From positions 27,188,001 to 27,252,000 of the forward strand of contig NC_134025.1 in NCBI RefSeq assembly GCF_964204645.1: a stretch of DNA of 64,000 bases. The letters run 5' to 3'. Made by a program: the position numbers and the translations under genes. This DNA is from Tubulanus polymorphus (lineage: Eukaryota; Nemertea; Palaeonemertea; Tubulaniformes; Tubulanidae). Numbering within the stretch: the stretch's first letter is position 1; every line of letters begins with the position of its first letter. Below the pieces are notes generated by a model. It did not search any database and was not told the DNA's origin. It saw only the letters and a program-made list of their open reading frames with translations. Below are positions 11,233 to 23,030 of the stretch, in pieces.

Positions 11233-14200
11233 GTTGAAACTGAAGCTCGGAACCGTTGGAAATTCCTCTTGCTTTGAGCCGATGGGAACTATGGACAATG
11301 TGACGCGTGTTCGAATCTATCGGATCAATTCCACTATGTGTCTTATTATTGTGTCGGCACGTGACTAACACTTCGGTCCGTTTGACCACTAGAATCGGTC
11401 AGTGTCAGTCAGTTGCCGTCGGCCCGAGGCTCGAGCCAGGGGATGGTTAATGACAAGATAGACTAAGTAGGGGGTTAATTATTGTGCCCTGAAGGTATCA
11501 TTATACTAGACTTCCCAGTACCCACCCTTCTTCCTTTTGGCTGATATGGTTACTTTGTGTTGACCATACTGACCAGTCACATAGATTATGAAGAATTGTC
11601 TTTTCTCTCATTCGAGTTGATCATTTATATTTAATTTCGCGTGACCTGGTTAATCAAGACCCTATTGTCAAAACAACGTAAACCCAAGTCTCGCCCGGAG
11701 CAGGTACTTTGTTGCATCTGTTCCTCTGTTGAGTCTAGAAGCGGATATTGAACTGTTAAATCCTATGATATCTCGGAGTTTGATGAATCTTACGTGATTG
11801 ATGTCTCTCGATCGATACGATATAAAACTTGTTTGAATTGTGGCAGATGATGTTTTTCCATTAGTTGAATCAATGCCTACAAGAGATGCCTTATTAACTG
11901 GATGAATTGTGCTTTGACTCCGGTAGAAATGGTCTATTTTTCCAACAAGATAATTCGCTACAAATGGATGTTCGGTACTCGATAATGAAGTCCACTGCGG
12001 GGGACTGTGTGCCACGTTAGCTTCAGATTGTTTGCCACCTGGGTATAAATGAATGAAAAGTCCACCACGCCGTCGATGAAATGGTCCGGCACAGAACGAT
12101 GGCGTTGATGTGACTTACGCCGCGAGCGAGTTTGTGAGGACACGCGACCTGCTGACTTAATGACGAGTGTCCTACTGAGAAAATACATCTACGAGTCCTT
12201 ATGGCTTCAGCTTTCCACAAAACTCATTCTAGAATCATCCTTTTTCCGGTCGCTCCCTTGGTTCTCTTATTTTCTATAAAAAGAAAGAGTTGTTGCTGTT
12301 CAGGGTTCCGTCAAATGGAACCAATTTCCCGATTATCGCGATACGTTACTTAATTTTGTACGGAAAACTTACCGAGCCTTGAACTTTTTCATTTATGGGG
12401 GATCGATGAAGCTAATATGTTGGGCATTACTGAAGTACTAACAGGCATTCTAAATGAGATGATTTTCTATATATTCAAGTTGATGTTATCGTTTGAGAAC
12501 ATACATGAAACATTGAGATTAATTTGTTAGTTTATCTGATTTGCTGACTCACTGTATTTCCTATTAAGGTTCAAATCCTGGCCGCAAATTTAACGGCTAT
12601 GGTTCGGTAGATATTACGCAGTAAGATTGATGATCAACTGTTTGGACCGAATGTAGCTTAGATATTTAGTAGCCCCTCTGGAGTAATTAATAGACAATCG
12701 CTTAGTCAGTTATTCATAATGTTAGCATTTCACTTATAGAGAGCGCCGTGTTTGTTTTACTATCCCGTCATATGACCACGTTACCCAAAACCTGCGACGT
12801 ACTTAACATTTATAAAGATTAACGACAAATTTATTGAGTTGTTAAAGCCACGGTTTCCTGCTTTATGAAGTGCTGCACTTCTTGCGTAAGCGTCAATTTC
12901 TAAGTCATTGCGCATCGATCCTGATGTCAGACGATGATTTAAGGCATTTTAAGCACTACTTTGCTTTTGTTGTGGTCGAGTAACATTGTTATGTTGCCGC
13001 GAAGTCAGACCACTCTGATGGATGCCCGCGAAGTCAAGTGTTAAAATTCATTTCAATGAGTCACAGTTTTTGCTTCGCCTTTTGAAACAGTCTTCATCGT
13101 GTCTATAAAACGTGTTGTGCTTCAATTTTTCCTAGATATTGAAGTAGTTTGGACTAAATCAATTTTTGCGCTCATTTATGCGCGTTTTACCGTAAAGTTT
13201 TACGCGATGGCAAAGATTGCGGGTTTTTTTTCGTATCAGTCAGGCTTATTGTCCCCCGAGGACCTATCGCGACTGTTTTTGCCAGCGTAATGCGCGTTGA
13301 ATAAAACATCAATACTCGCTAGAAAGTAAGAAAATGTGTTTCTCGTTTGCGTCGTTGTGACAGCACCACCTCGCCGACGATGCCGCCTCATATGCAGCAT
13401 GTTTCTGTTCATCCAGAAAATTAGTAAATGTCTCATGTTGTATTTTCTCTGATAATTTTCCCTTTGAACATGAATAACAGTGAGTTAGAGCGACTCGATA
13501 ATTATAATCGCTTCACCGCGTTCTTCCTCCTGGTCACTTTTTTCACTTCGCACTTTTCATATATTCAATATTTTCTCCTCGAGGTGAATGATTTTTTATC
13601 TGTTCGGTTCTTCAGTATTTTACATTGATGTGAATATTTCACGTACGTTCTTTGTAACTTGTAATGAGTTCCTGAAACAGCTATTCAGTGAAATTGATGA
13701 ACTTTTTGTGATTAAAGCGACGCTGAGATGTGGCGTTGGCAGATATTAGTTGAAACTGAATGATTTTGATTATTCAACGCAATAGTTCCACTATAATGTA
13801 CTACTTGTAAAACTGGTTTCGGTTCAATGGTCTGAACTGTCCAGTTGTCTTCTCATCACTTGCCATGTATGCTTAGCGGTTGGGAATTTACAGAAGCGAT
13901 TTACAGTGAATCAGTGTTGAGAGGTTTGGAGTAAGCCGATCAAGGATAGGATTTATGGGAGGCAAAATAGTTTCACATTACTACTTAAGCGTCGACTTTG
14001 GGAAGGATTTAGTAATTGCGTGCCTGTTGGCCACATCATCAAGTCTACAACAAAAATTCGCTCGCAGCTTCCAAAAGATTTTAGTCTGATATATCAGGTG
14101 ATTTTTTATGGAAACTTTTGCTTATTACGGTGGGCAGATTCGATGTTTTTGAAAATTTCTAGTCACGCCTTAATTGAGTTGTATTTTACCCCGTAGCGTT

Positions 14201-14499
14201 TTAGCTCTGGCAGGAATCGCGCTTTTCGAGGCCACGTTTTTTGGCCGAACGTCTCAGTAATTATGTTATTAGCGAAAAAGCTGAAGATGCTGACGATTGA
14301 CCAGAGCTGCACGGGACAATGATTCAGCGTTGCCCCGCGTCGTTTCCCCAGGTTACGATACAACAAAGGAAACGCGAGTAATTCGATTGTAAAAACAATT
14401 ATTGCTGGTAATTGTTGTCCAGAAGTAAATTACCGAAGCACAGGTCCTGAATACGCGACTGAGTCAAACGGGGGCGTTTTCATATTGAAACCGCGTACG

Positions 14500-14518
14500 T
14501 ACGCACGCGCGCGCGCGC
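14500..14518. repeat. CG/CA alternating purine-pyrimidine tract
   Basis: A run of alternating CGCACGCGCGCGCGCG, the kind of sequence able to adopt left-handed (Z) DNA. It sits in a CpG-rich intron block. Confidence 0.7.
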
Positions 14519-14630
14519 TTTCTTGACAGCGAGTATTTTCTAAGGCGGGGGTCGAAACTTAAGTGAAGATAAGGCAAAACGACAAATCACTATTTCATTA
14601 GCTAAAACTAGCCCTCGTCTTCAAGATAAT

Positions 14631-14665
14631 CTAATTATTAATGCAGATGACGCATTACTAATTAG
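14631..14665. promoter_or_regulatory. Homeodomain-type palindrome (candidate enhancer core)
   Basis: A 14-base inverted repeat, CTAATTATTAATGC and GCATTACTAATTAG, with one mismatch around a 7-base centre. Each arm contains the homeodomain core TAATTA/TAATTAG plus an ATTA. More ATTA-type cores lie just outside. The palindrome is seen directly; factor binding is inference. Confidence 0.35.
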
Positions 14666-15522
14666 TTCATTAGGTGTCTTTTGTTTTATCATCAATGGCG
14701 ACGGTTTCATTGTTCTAACCATCTGTCAATATGTAAAAAACTGTATTATTCATGAAAGCGTACGATCGTCCAGTTTTGATATTCTGGATCATCTAAACAT
14801 TTTTGTCGATATCGATGATTACGTTGTAATATGATATGACCAACTGGTTACTGATCGAAGTGGTAAAAAATAGAGAATCTCTGCAAGTTACAATGATAGT
14901 GTATGACTAAGCTCTGTGTACGATCTTCCAATTAAAAGCATTTCTAAATTATTTACAATTGTGTCCTAAAACAGCGCGACTATCGTCACATTTCACATGA
15001 TTTATCGCGCTATTATTACGATTTTCGACGATGTCGAATAAATTTCGTCGTGCGTAAGTTTAATTCAGATTTACGATAATTTAATCGCGCGATGATAATC
15101 GAGTGCGTAAATCATCGTCGGCGTGTCGACAAAGTTGAGTAATCGCAAAAAATGTAATTTCGTTCCCGAATTCAACCCACCGGACGCAATTTCATCCATT
15201 TACAGGTGTGTTGATAAAGTTAGCTACCCTTAGGGAGGTTGAAAACCGGGAACGTGTTGATTTCCGAAGTTAGATGAACTCGGAAATGATTCATCATCGT
15301 TGCTTGTTCAGTTACAGGTGTTTTTTTCGTGCTCCGCGATTGTCAAAATATTTGTTCAAGATGCGGATGCACGTAACGCCGCGTACCTGCCGGGGTGTTA
15401 TGTAAGCCGAGACGTGTTTTAGTCATGTCTCCCCGATGTCCCCAGGCGGTGATCGGTAATGCGTACTGTAACCTTACCCACAGGTTTTGTCACGCGAACC
15501 GTGTCCGAAATTATCAGTTATG

Positions 15523-15548
15523 TCTCTCTCTAACTCTCTCTCTCTCTT
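15523..15548. repeat. CT microsatellite, interrupted
   Basis: A (TC)n run broken once by TAA. Ordinary simple sequence. Confidence 0.8.
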
Positions 15549-15714
15549 GACTAGATCTGCGTTGATAACGAGAAGAAGAGAAAAATGATTCACTGAAACG
15601 ATAGATAGTTGGTTTGCCTCTATCTCTTACACTAATTACTAAATCTCCTCTTTACCTCGTTGATCAATAGTTTTCTCTCTTTCTACGGTTCTTTTAGAAA
15701 CAGATTTTTCTCCC

Positions 15715-15757
15715 GCGTCGTCTTCGTCGTCGTCGTTCTTCTTCGTCGATGATGATG
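15715..15757. repeat. CGT/GAT trinucleotide-rich tract
   Basis: Imperfect CGTCGTC and TTCTTC units followed by GATGATGATG. Low-complexity sequence inside a CpG-rich block. Confidence 0.6.
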
Positions 15758-18700
15758 ACTAATATATGACGAAAACATCGCGGTAATACTGCAGCAATTT
15801 TTACGGTTTCGTCGCTCAATACTTGATCGCCTTTTGGATGTTAATTTCGCCGTCGGGATTTCATCCGAAATCGGCCTAAAACCTTTTTTTTAGACGCGTT
15901 ACGCGTTCGGTAACACGAAGAATAGCCACGCGTTTCGTAATCATTTCGTCGGTCGATGATTCGCACGAATCGTTTTCTTTTCGTCTGAAATCCGATGAAA
16001 ATTTGCAGCTTGAAAACTGCGTGCATGCAGCGGTGATTTGTCTGAGATGAGACACAGGTAGATGATCGGGCTTTTAAAGGATAAATGGTGATTTTGTGAA
16101 GACTGACAGGTGGCTTGTGATGTAAATGGAATGTTGTCATTAGGGGCTCGACTCGTCCATAGAAAGAACAGTTTAAATGTCAATCAGTTTTATGGTTCCT
16201 TAGTGGCCATTTATTATGTATTAATCATCGATAGATTTTTTCGCGTAAGAAAAAATTGTTTCTTTGAACTGAGCGAGGTTTTGCTGGATAAAAACATTCG
16301 CATTTTGCTAATATAAGAAATTGATCTGAAAGTAATCAGTCATGTTATTTGTTTCATCTTTGTAATCGTTCTAATTTTTCAGAATTGGTGATTAATAATT
16401 CGAGATTGAGATAAGCTTCGAAGCGTCCAATTTCTGTTTTCATTCAGCAAAATTAATTAACCATTGATAAAAAATACATCTACGCAGCCTGTCTTATTGA
16501 TGTTTGAAATATATTCCGGGTGAATTCGATCTGGATAAGATTTGTTTACCTGCTGCAGAAATGATTTGTTAAGGTATAGTCTGATTGAGTGACAAGTATT
16601 GGATATCAACTTCATAATGAGTATTCAGTGTATGATGAATCATTGGTAATTATGTCCTACGAAAAGAATGATAATCAAACCGAGATGAAATCCAAACGAA
16701 CGTTCGGCGAACGCGACTTTTGTGCGGTTTCCTGTTCAAAAACGAAGCCCGTCGTTGGCGCGGCGATGTAATGTGGTCGTTCTGTTGCGCCGAAATGCGT
16801 TGATAGCCACCTGAAAAATATCGGAAATTAATTGTTTCGAGTGAAGGTGCTGGTTAAGTATGAATCATGATGCTGAAAGAACAAGTTATTGAACTCCGAT
16901 GTTCTTTCATTACGTGCTGACACCTGATATGACAAGTTAGTGGTGTATTGCATGAGGTATATCCACTTTTTACATCATCGCCGTCTCCTCACTTACCAGG
17001 GTTTTGTTGCTGTTATTATACGAAGCCTTGTAACTGTGACTATGACTACTACAAAATGGTGGCTGGCCACTTACCTGGAAATCATGCAATAGTCAGGGAA
17101 ATTCGATTGCGTGTAAAATCAAACAGTTTTTTCTATGTTTTATGTATTTGACTGTGTTAATTGAATTTGAATTTTTATCGAATTCTTAGCAGATCGAGTC
17201 AGGGAAAATTATCGAAGTCAAATTATTCTCATTGTTGGTGAAAACAAGGTGGTTAGGTCGACTAGTGACTGTGTGACGTAGAAAATAGGCGAGTAGGTTG
17301 AATATGAATATGAGAGCTGCAACCATGAGAGACAGTCGCGTCTCTTCACAGTAAAAAGAATATGTGTGACTTATTGCAACTGGGTTCACTGGCAGTCACA
17401 AAGTGTCGCTTAGCAAGGGTTGACGGGCCATTGCGAAACAGTCGTCACTGGAGCTGGTCGCAGAGAATCATGTTTCAATGAGTTGCATGCAGTCGCAAGG
17501 CCGACGTACACCTGGCTTTAGAGATACCAGATAGTCTGATCTGCTGATGTTGGTGAACGAGTTATCTTCAAGAATCTTAAAAAGTTTCTGTAAGAAATCA
17601 GTCTAGCCAATCTCTGGACCGTTTAAGATAAACTCTACCAGGAATTACCCGACAAGATTTCAACCATCTGGTCAAAATCATCTCGTGCCGTGCATCAGTG
17701 ATTTTTCCACTGTTCCTTTGCTTATTACCACCGAAATTCTGCCGAGTGGAAAGATTACGGTGTATGATTAGATTTCGACAGAAAAGAAATCAGTGTGTAG
17801 TGCGAAGTCTGTTGTAAGGCATTGTGACATCTGATTGACAAGGTATCCTCCCGGATTAGCAGTCCGGTAAGAATTGAACAGCGAACAATACCGGGCGAGG
17901 ATTTTTGTAATGATCGCTCGAATGATTGGATCATCCCGCTGGTCAAAGCGAACACAATAGTTCGGCCGATGGAAATTGGCTGCAATATGACGGCGTAATT
18001 TCTTCATAAGTTTCGACGACTATTTTGACAGGTCTTTGTGATTTGTTTGACTGTTAACGGACGATTCTGTTTGTCGGGCCGAAACTGAACAAATACGACA
18101 CAATACGCGGAGATGAGCTGCCATCAAAGTCAGACTGCAGTACATTTATTTGACCATTGTCTGCCAGATTTAGCCCATAAAAACTAATCAATTTCCTTAT
18201 TTCCTGCGACATGTACCAGGATTTCGGGATATTTCTGACTTTTCTTACTGAAATGACTCTCGTATTGTGCTCGAAGGCTTATGACTATTTCCGAACAATT
18301 CCCGATAATCTGAAACCGAATGTTTTTCTTCTAATGAATCGGACCGTTTTACCTAATCAGCTTTACATAAATCGAGCAGTCGTTTCTGGTCCGTCTTTTG
18401 AAACACCCACTGGCCGATTTATCGAAGTCAATCGCCAAATAAAGTGTAATTATCTTTATAGAAAGTTTGCCGGGTTACGCAGAAAAAACAGTAACATACG
18501 CCGTGCGTCCATTCTTGAAGAACCCGAGGTGATGAAAAATGAGTAACTCAAGCTACAACAATATCTAGATGTAATTCCATCTATACGTGCTGAGCTGTAC
18601 GCCTGACACCAGTAATAACAGATTATACCTTTACAGATATATAATAATAACATCTCTAGATTGGCATTTATTTTTTAGTGGTTTCATTTTTTCGGCGTTA

Positions 18701-20650
18701 TCGCGATATCGGATATACAGTTTGTGAAAGTATACGTCGATAAACGCGAATTTGAAACGGGGGTTGACTCACCCGAGTCACCGGTTGTAAATTATTTAAG
18801 ATGATGGACACAAGTTCGATTGTTCGCCGGGATTAAACCAGGCGCGTTGTCTAATCAATCTACCCGAATCTCCTTTTGTCGTCGTTTTTCTAGTCGAAAG
18901 TATTCGGCGTCGTCTACGTTTCGATGTAATTTCGCGTCGTCCTCAACGGAATTTGAAACCGACGGAGATTCGGTCAGCATATGCGCGTCGAAGCGAATGT
19001 TTTTGCCAGTAGACACGGACGGACGGCGTGCGATGCTGATTATAGAATGACTGGATGAACTCGTCGTCGGGTACTGCACGCACACACGCGAAGCCCTGTT
19101 CTTCCGTCTCTTCGTCTCGTTACGTTGTTGACAATCGCCGCAATGCATCACGGGTAACGGTAGTCAGTACTCGGGGTTACACACACGCGCACAGTAACAA
19201 TGACTGTGATTAATGGAGACAACGTTCGTCGTCAAATGTGATCTTATTCTTCATCTTATACGAGAGAGACACGACAATCTTCTGAATACACCATGTAATA
19301 GCGAGAATTTATATATCACGGGACATTGTTACTCAATATTGTTGTATATATCTGATTTGATCGTAGGTAAGCTTGTGCTTTTTATTCTCAAATAACTTTT
19401 TGCACTTATATCTCGAGTAGCCGGTAACATTTGTCTGTAACGCACGCAAATCGACGTTTTCTCCGTGCTGTCGGGTCAGATATTTTTCTCTCTGGTTAGA
19501 AATGAATGTTCAGTCGAAAAAATGATTCCATTCATAAAGAAATGAAGGTATTCCAGCCACGTGGTGCCACATTTTTTGATTCAGAAGTTCTTTTGAATCG
19601 CGCATTTTTGTAAAAGACGGTCCATTCAAATGTAAGTGCGATGCTGGTATATACATGGTTTCTCATGTAATGCTACAAGGATAAGTAGCAAGTTTGAGAA
19701 TGAAAATATTGCCACTCTATTTACTTATCAACTCGGTTCATTGTTATAAAATCACTGAATTAGCTTGAATAGCCCACAGCGAGGGGTCTAAACAAATAGG
19801 AGCCTACAGCCGCCCGGGCTTAGTTTCTGGTGAATCAGAGCACAAAAAAGAAGATTTTTACCTGGGGGTGGATTTAATCTACCCACACGTAACGTACCTA
19901 GTGAGAGATTATTTCGGATTAAATTTCATGAAAGCTTTTAGAAAATTCAACGCCGCAATAGCCCCCTGTGAAGAAGACCTTTTAATACTTCATTAGTTCC
20001 TGCGATGACGACCATATCCAAAAACGGCATTTGTGAAATACCCTTAGCAGGTTCATAAGAATTAACCTTCAAATAACCCCTAATATAATAGATATCTTAC
20101 TGCAGTCAGTGTTTTACATTGTAAGTCTTTTTCAAGTGTTTTCTTGATGAAAGTTTCTTTTGGATGAAACCGTAGATATTCAAACTATTGTTTGTTCCTG
20201 TGAACTTTAACTAATGTTTCGTCGAGGTTGATGTTAATGGTTTCAAACCGATGTCATATGTTTCTTACGTAAATGATGTTGTCAAATTTGTTTTAGGTCT
20301 AACAGCGACCTGAGAGCCCTTGTCAAATCCCATAAGGAAAGGTAAATGCAGAATCTGTTTAGCTCTGAGGTACGGTTTAGTCTGAAAATCAAATAATTGA
20401 GTTTGATGTGAGTGCTGTACCCGACCGAGTTCAATCTCGCTGACGGCCATTTTAAGTTGTCACATGTCATCAGCAGAGCGGTTTGAATTTCCCCGCTAGT
20501 TTAAACATGTCTTGGCCAGTTGAAAGAAAAGATATCGCTGCGGGCAATTTTGAAATGTTACCTGAAGTGGATTGGGGAACTTAAGACGAAAATAATGGTT
20601 GAAATATCATAGCTGTTCATTTTAATTTCCTGTATTTTATGGCTCCATTA

Positions 20651-21080
20651 TCAATTTTGGTTTGAAGTATGTCTTTGTTCTTCATTCAGCTTGTGATGAG
20701 ATGATGCATCTATGTTTTAATGACTTGATCAGGTCGTTTCTGTGTTTTTTTCGAGGTGTCCAGGAGTTTGCCACACTTTTCGTGTAAGATCTGGCTCTGG
20801 TCAAACTGGCCCAGACCAGATCTAAATTTGGCGCGTGTCTAATTAAAGAGCGCATTCGCACAGAAATCACTCACTCATCCCTAAAATACCGTATGATTTA
20901 ACATGTGCTAGAATTTGGCATAGGCTTGATCCAACGTTTCTAGTTCGGTAAGTTTGGCCCTGTTTGGCCTGTGTCGAACAGCCACTGACTCATTTGGTAA
21001 CAGCAGGAGCAGTTGGTCTGCACCTAATCCGGCATAAGTGAAATTTTGCGCAGGTCAAAATCACTGCTTAAAAACATGTG
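20651..21080. repeat. Possible diverged interspersed repeat (GGCC-rich type)
   Basis: Contains an imperfect hairpin (GATCTGG at 20788-20794 with CCAGATC at 20816-20822) and repeated TTGGCC and TTGGCCTGTG phrases. Similar phrasing recurs near 22690-23030, suggesting two old copies of a short DNA-transposon-like family. Ends cannot be defined by eye. Confidence 0.25.
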
Positions 21081-21253
21081 TGATTATTTGGCATTTTTGT
21101 TACTTGTTATTTTACACGTGAGTTGATATCATCATTGGAACCCGTGAATCACTTCGTTACGTGTAGACGCTGGCGCTCGGAGGTCTAGTTGAAATTTAAA
21201 TTGTCTTTAATACAATTGATGCCAATAATCAATAAATGCGTACCGTCACGTCA

Positions 21254-21285
21254 TCGGTGGTGGAGGAGGAGGAGGAAAAGGAGGA
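21254..21285. repeat. GGA-rich trinucleotide tract
   Basis: GGTGGAGGAGGAGGAGGAAA-type run, purine-rich on the + strand. Short simple sequence; a (GAT)n run lies about 100 bases on, at 21387-21404. Confidence 0.7.
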
Positions 21286-22689
21286 ATATCACGTGTATTC
21301 GTATACGCGTATTGTCAATGTAACGACACATTGTCAGCATCAATCAATTCATAGAGTCGTGGCTACCTGCGGTAACTCAGTGCACCCGATGATGATGATG
21401 ATGAAAATATAATTGCTGGTTCACATCGATTTTGTAGTCGTCAATATTTTTATACTCGTGTCTATACAGAAGAAAGTGGTTGAGATCATCTTTTTTGAAA
21501 TACTGTCACTGCTTCGGTGTAACGAGCACGCAGGTCGGCATCTCCCTGATGGAACCATGTTTAGGTTCATAAACTTCAGTCGCTTGCCGGTTCAGACTCA
21601 ATGAGAGGCTGTTTACCTGAAACCGGAACCAAAATTTCCAATCATGTGCTTCAATTTGAATATTATGCACTCTGATATCTGATAAGTCTAAGCCCCTGCT
21701 CTGTTCCCACAGAGAAGTATGGTGGGGTTAGTAAGGAACAGATGACAGACTGAGTAAATACTATAAAAGCTTGGGTGCTAGAAAATCTGTTCATTGATGT
21801 GGTGAATCCAGGAATTTAGAAAAGGTGCTGCCCTAAAGTTTATAGGCCTAGTTAGTCGTATATTCGATGAAAACCTGAATCATTTTCTGAGCATCGAGAC
21901 TGTCACTGTCTGTGTTACTTTCTTAAGTAGTTTATACAACTGATTTTATCTTGGCAAAAAATCTAAAATCCATCCGTGCGTTGAAACCATCAAGAAATTG
22001 ATCACATTTTCCAATTTGCTTCGAAATATTCAATAAATCGTTGTATTCTCCGCGTTATAACGAGGTTCTTGTATACGAATAATCTTATCTCTTTTCTGTG
22101 GTTTTTCACATCAGTGCGATTAAAAGTTTTCTAAAAAAAAAAGAACTGCTCACGCCGATAATGGTTATTCATATTTCGTCGGAAATAATCTTAAAAGGCA
22201 GAAAGTCTCGGCTGATATCTTGCATCGGCGCCTTTTCCGGTTTTATTCTGTCGAGCTTCGGCGCAATATGATAAGAATTATTTTTCATTTCATTTGAAAC
22301 TTTTCAACTGGAAAATGCCAAATGGCGCCAGTGTTAGCGCCTTAACCAGTGCTGTCAATGTAAAACGTGATGATACGAGGTCGGATATTACCTGTATATG
22401 GTAGCTGATTCTAGTCCTGTCATATTATCATTGCCTGCGGGTATCATCTTCTGCCATTGTTATGTTAATTCTTGTGATTTCCTACTTTTTCTTGGCGTCT
22501 TTGTCTTTCAGGGTCACGCGGGTTATTTGCATGAAATAGAGTTGGCAATTCCTGCTGCAATCATAAGTAACTAAGTTATGGTATAAGTTGGTGATTGCGA
22601 GCCGTAATCGCTAGTACGGTAAACGCAATCAGCTTTTTACGATTCATTATCTGAAATAATTTCTTGCAGGTTTTGAGCTGAAAATTATC

Positions 22690-23030
22690 AGCCTTAGCCG
22701 CGATCACGCGGATAGGATTGGCCTGAATCGAACTGGTCGGACCAGACCCCGAGTCAAATTTGTCCCATGCTTCATTAGTTATAAATTACTCGCTCATTAC
22801 TAAAGATGTTGTCAAAATGATGCTCTGGCAAGTGAGTGAGTCATTTACAGAACCAGGTAGCATTTACATGATGTAATTCGACCCCTGCTTAAATTTGGCT
22901 GGGTCAGATTTGGCCTGTGCCAATCAGGCTCGCATTAGCATCAGTGTGAAAGTTTGGCCTGGACCTCATCTTGAACACGCCCCATTTCAGGCCCAGGTGA
23001 AAAATGCTAGTGCGATCTGGACATTTGAGT
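22690..23030. repeat. Possible second copy of the GGCC-rich repeat family
   Basis: Shares phrases such as TTTGGCCTGTG and clustered GGACC/GGTC words with 20651-21080, and ends near GCTAGTGCGATCTGGAC. A segment at 60110-60400 has related wording (GCTAGTGCGGATG, GGACCA). Relationship inferred by eye only. Confidence 0.25.

Larger units (their letters stand above)
9468..11233. mobile_element. Foldback (long inverted repeat) non-autonomous element
   Basis: Two arms, 9469-10039 and 10662-11232, are reverse complements over 571 bases with only a handful of substitutions noted by eye (for example near 9564, 9616, 9721 and 9779) and no indels, so the arms are about 99% identical. The 622-base middle differs from both arms and encodes no recognisable transposase. 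The same four bases, TTGA, flank both outer ends (9464-9467 and 11234-11237), consistent with a target-site duplication but short enough to be chance. The high arm identity implies recent insertion or ongoing gene conversion. I cannot assign it to a named superfamily. Confidence 0.85.
11234..20650. other. Intron section with CpG-rich blocks, no gene supported
   Basis: Mixed sequence. CpG-rich, relatively stop-poor blocks lie roughly at 13000-15900 and 17750-19150. Overlapping open frames on both strands (for example 11668-12015 on -, 18211-18546 on +, 15841-16140 on -) show no domain I recognise. Small simple repeats and a homeodomain-type palindrome are listed separately. Confidence 0.4.

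Noticed and set aside
11304-11318. GTTCGAATC resembling a tRNA T-loop
   Set aside because: No pairing acceptor, anticodon or D stems could be drawn around it.
12568-12582. GGTTCAAATCC resembling a tRNA B box
   Set aside because: The flanking bases do not pair as a T-arm, and no D-arm/A box or acceptor stem lies upstream.
18211-18546. 111-codon + strand open frame inside the long intron
   Set aside because: Composition is plausible, but there are no domain, homology cue or splice signals, and chance frames of this size occur on both strands nearby.
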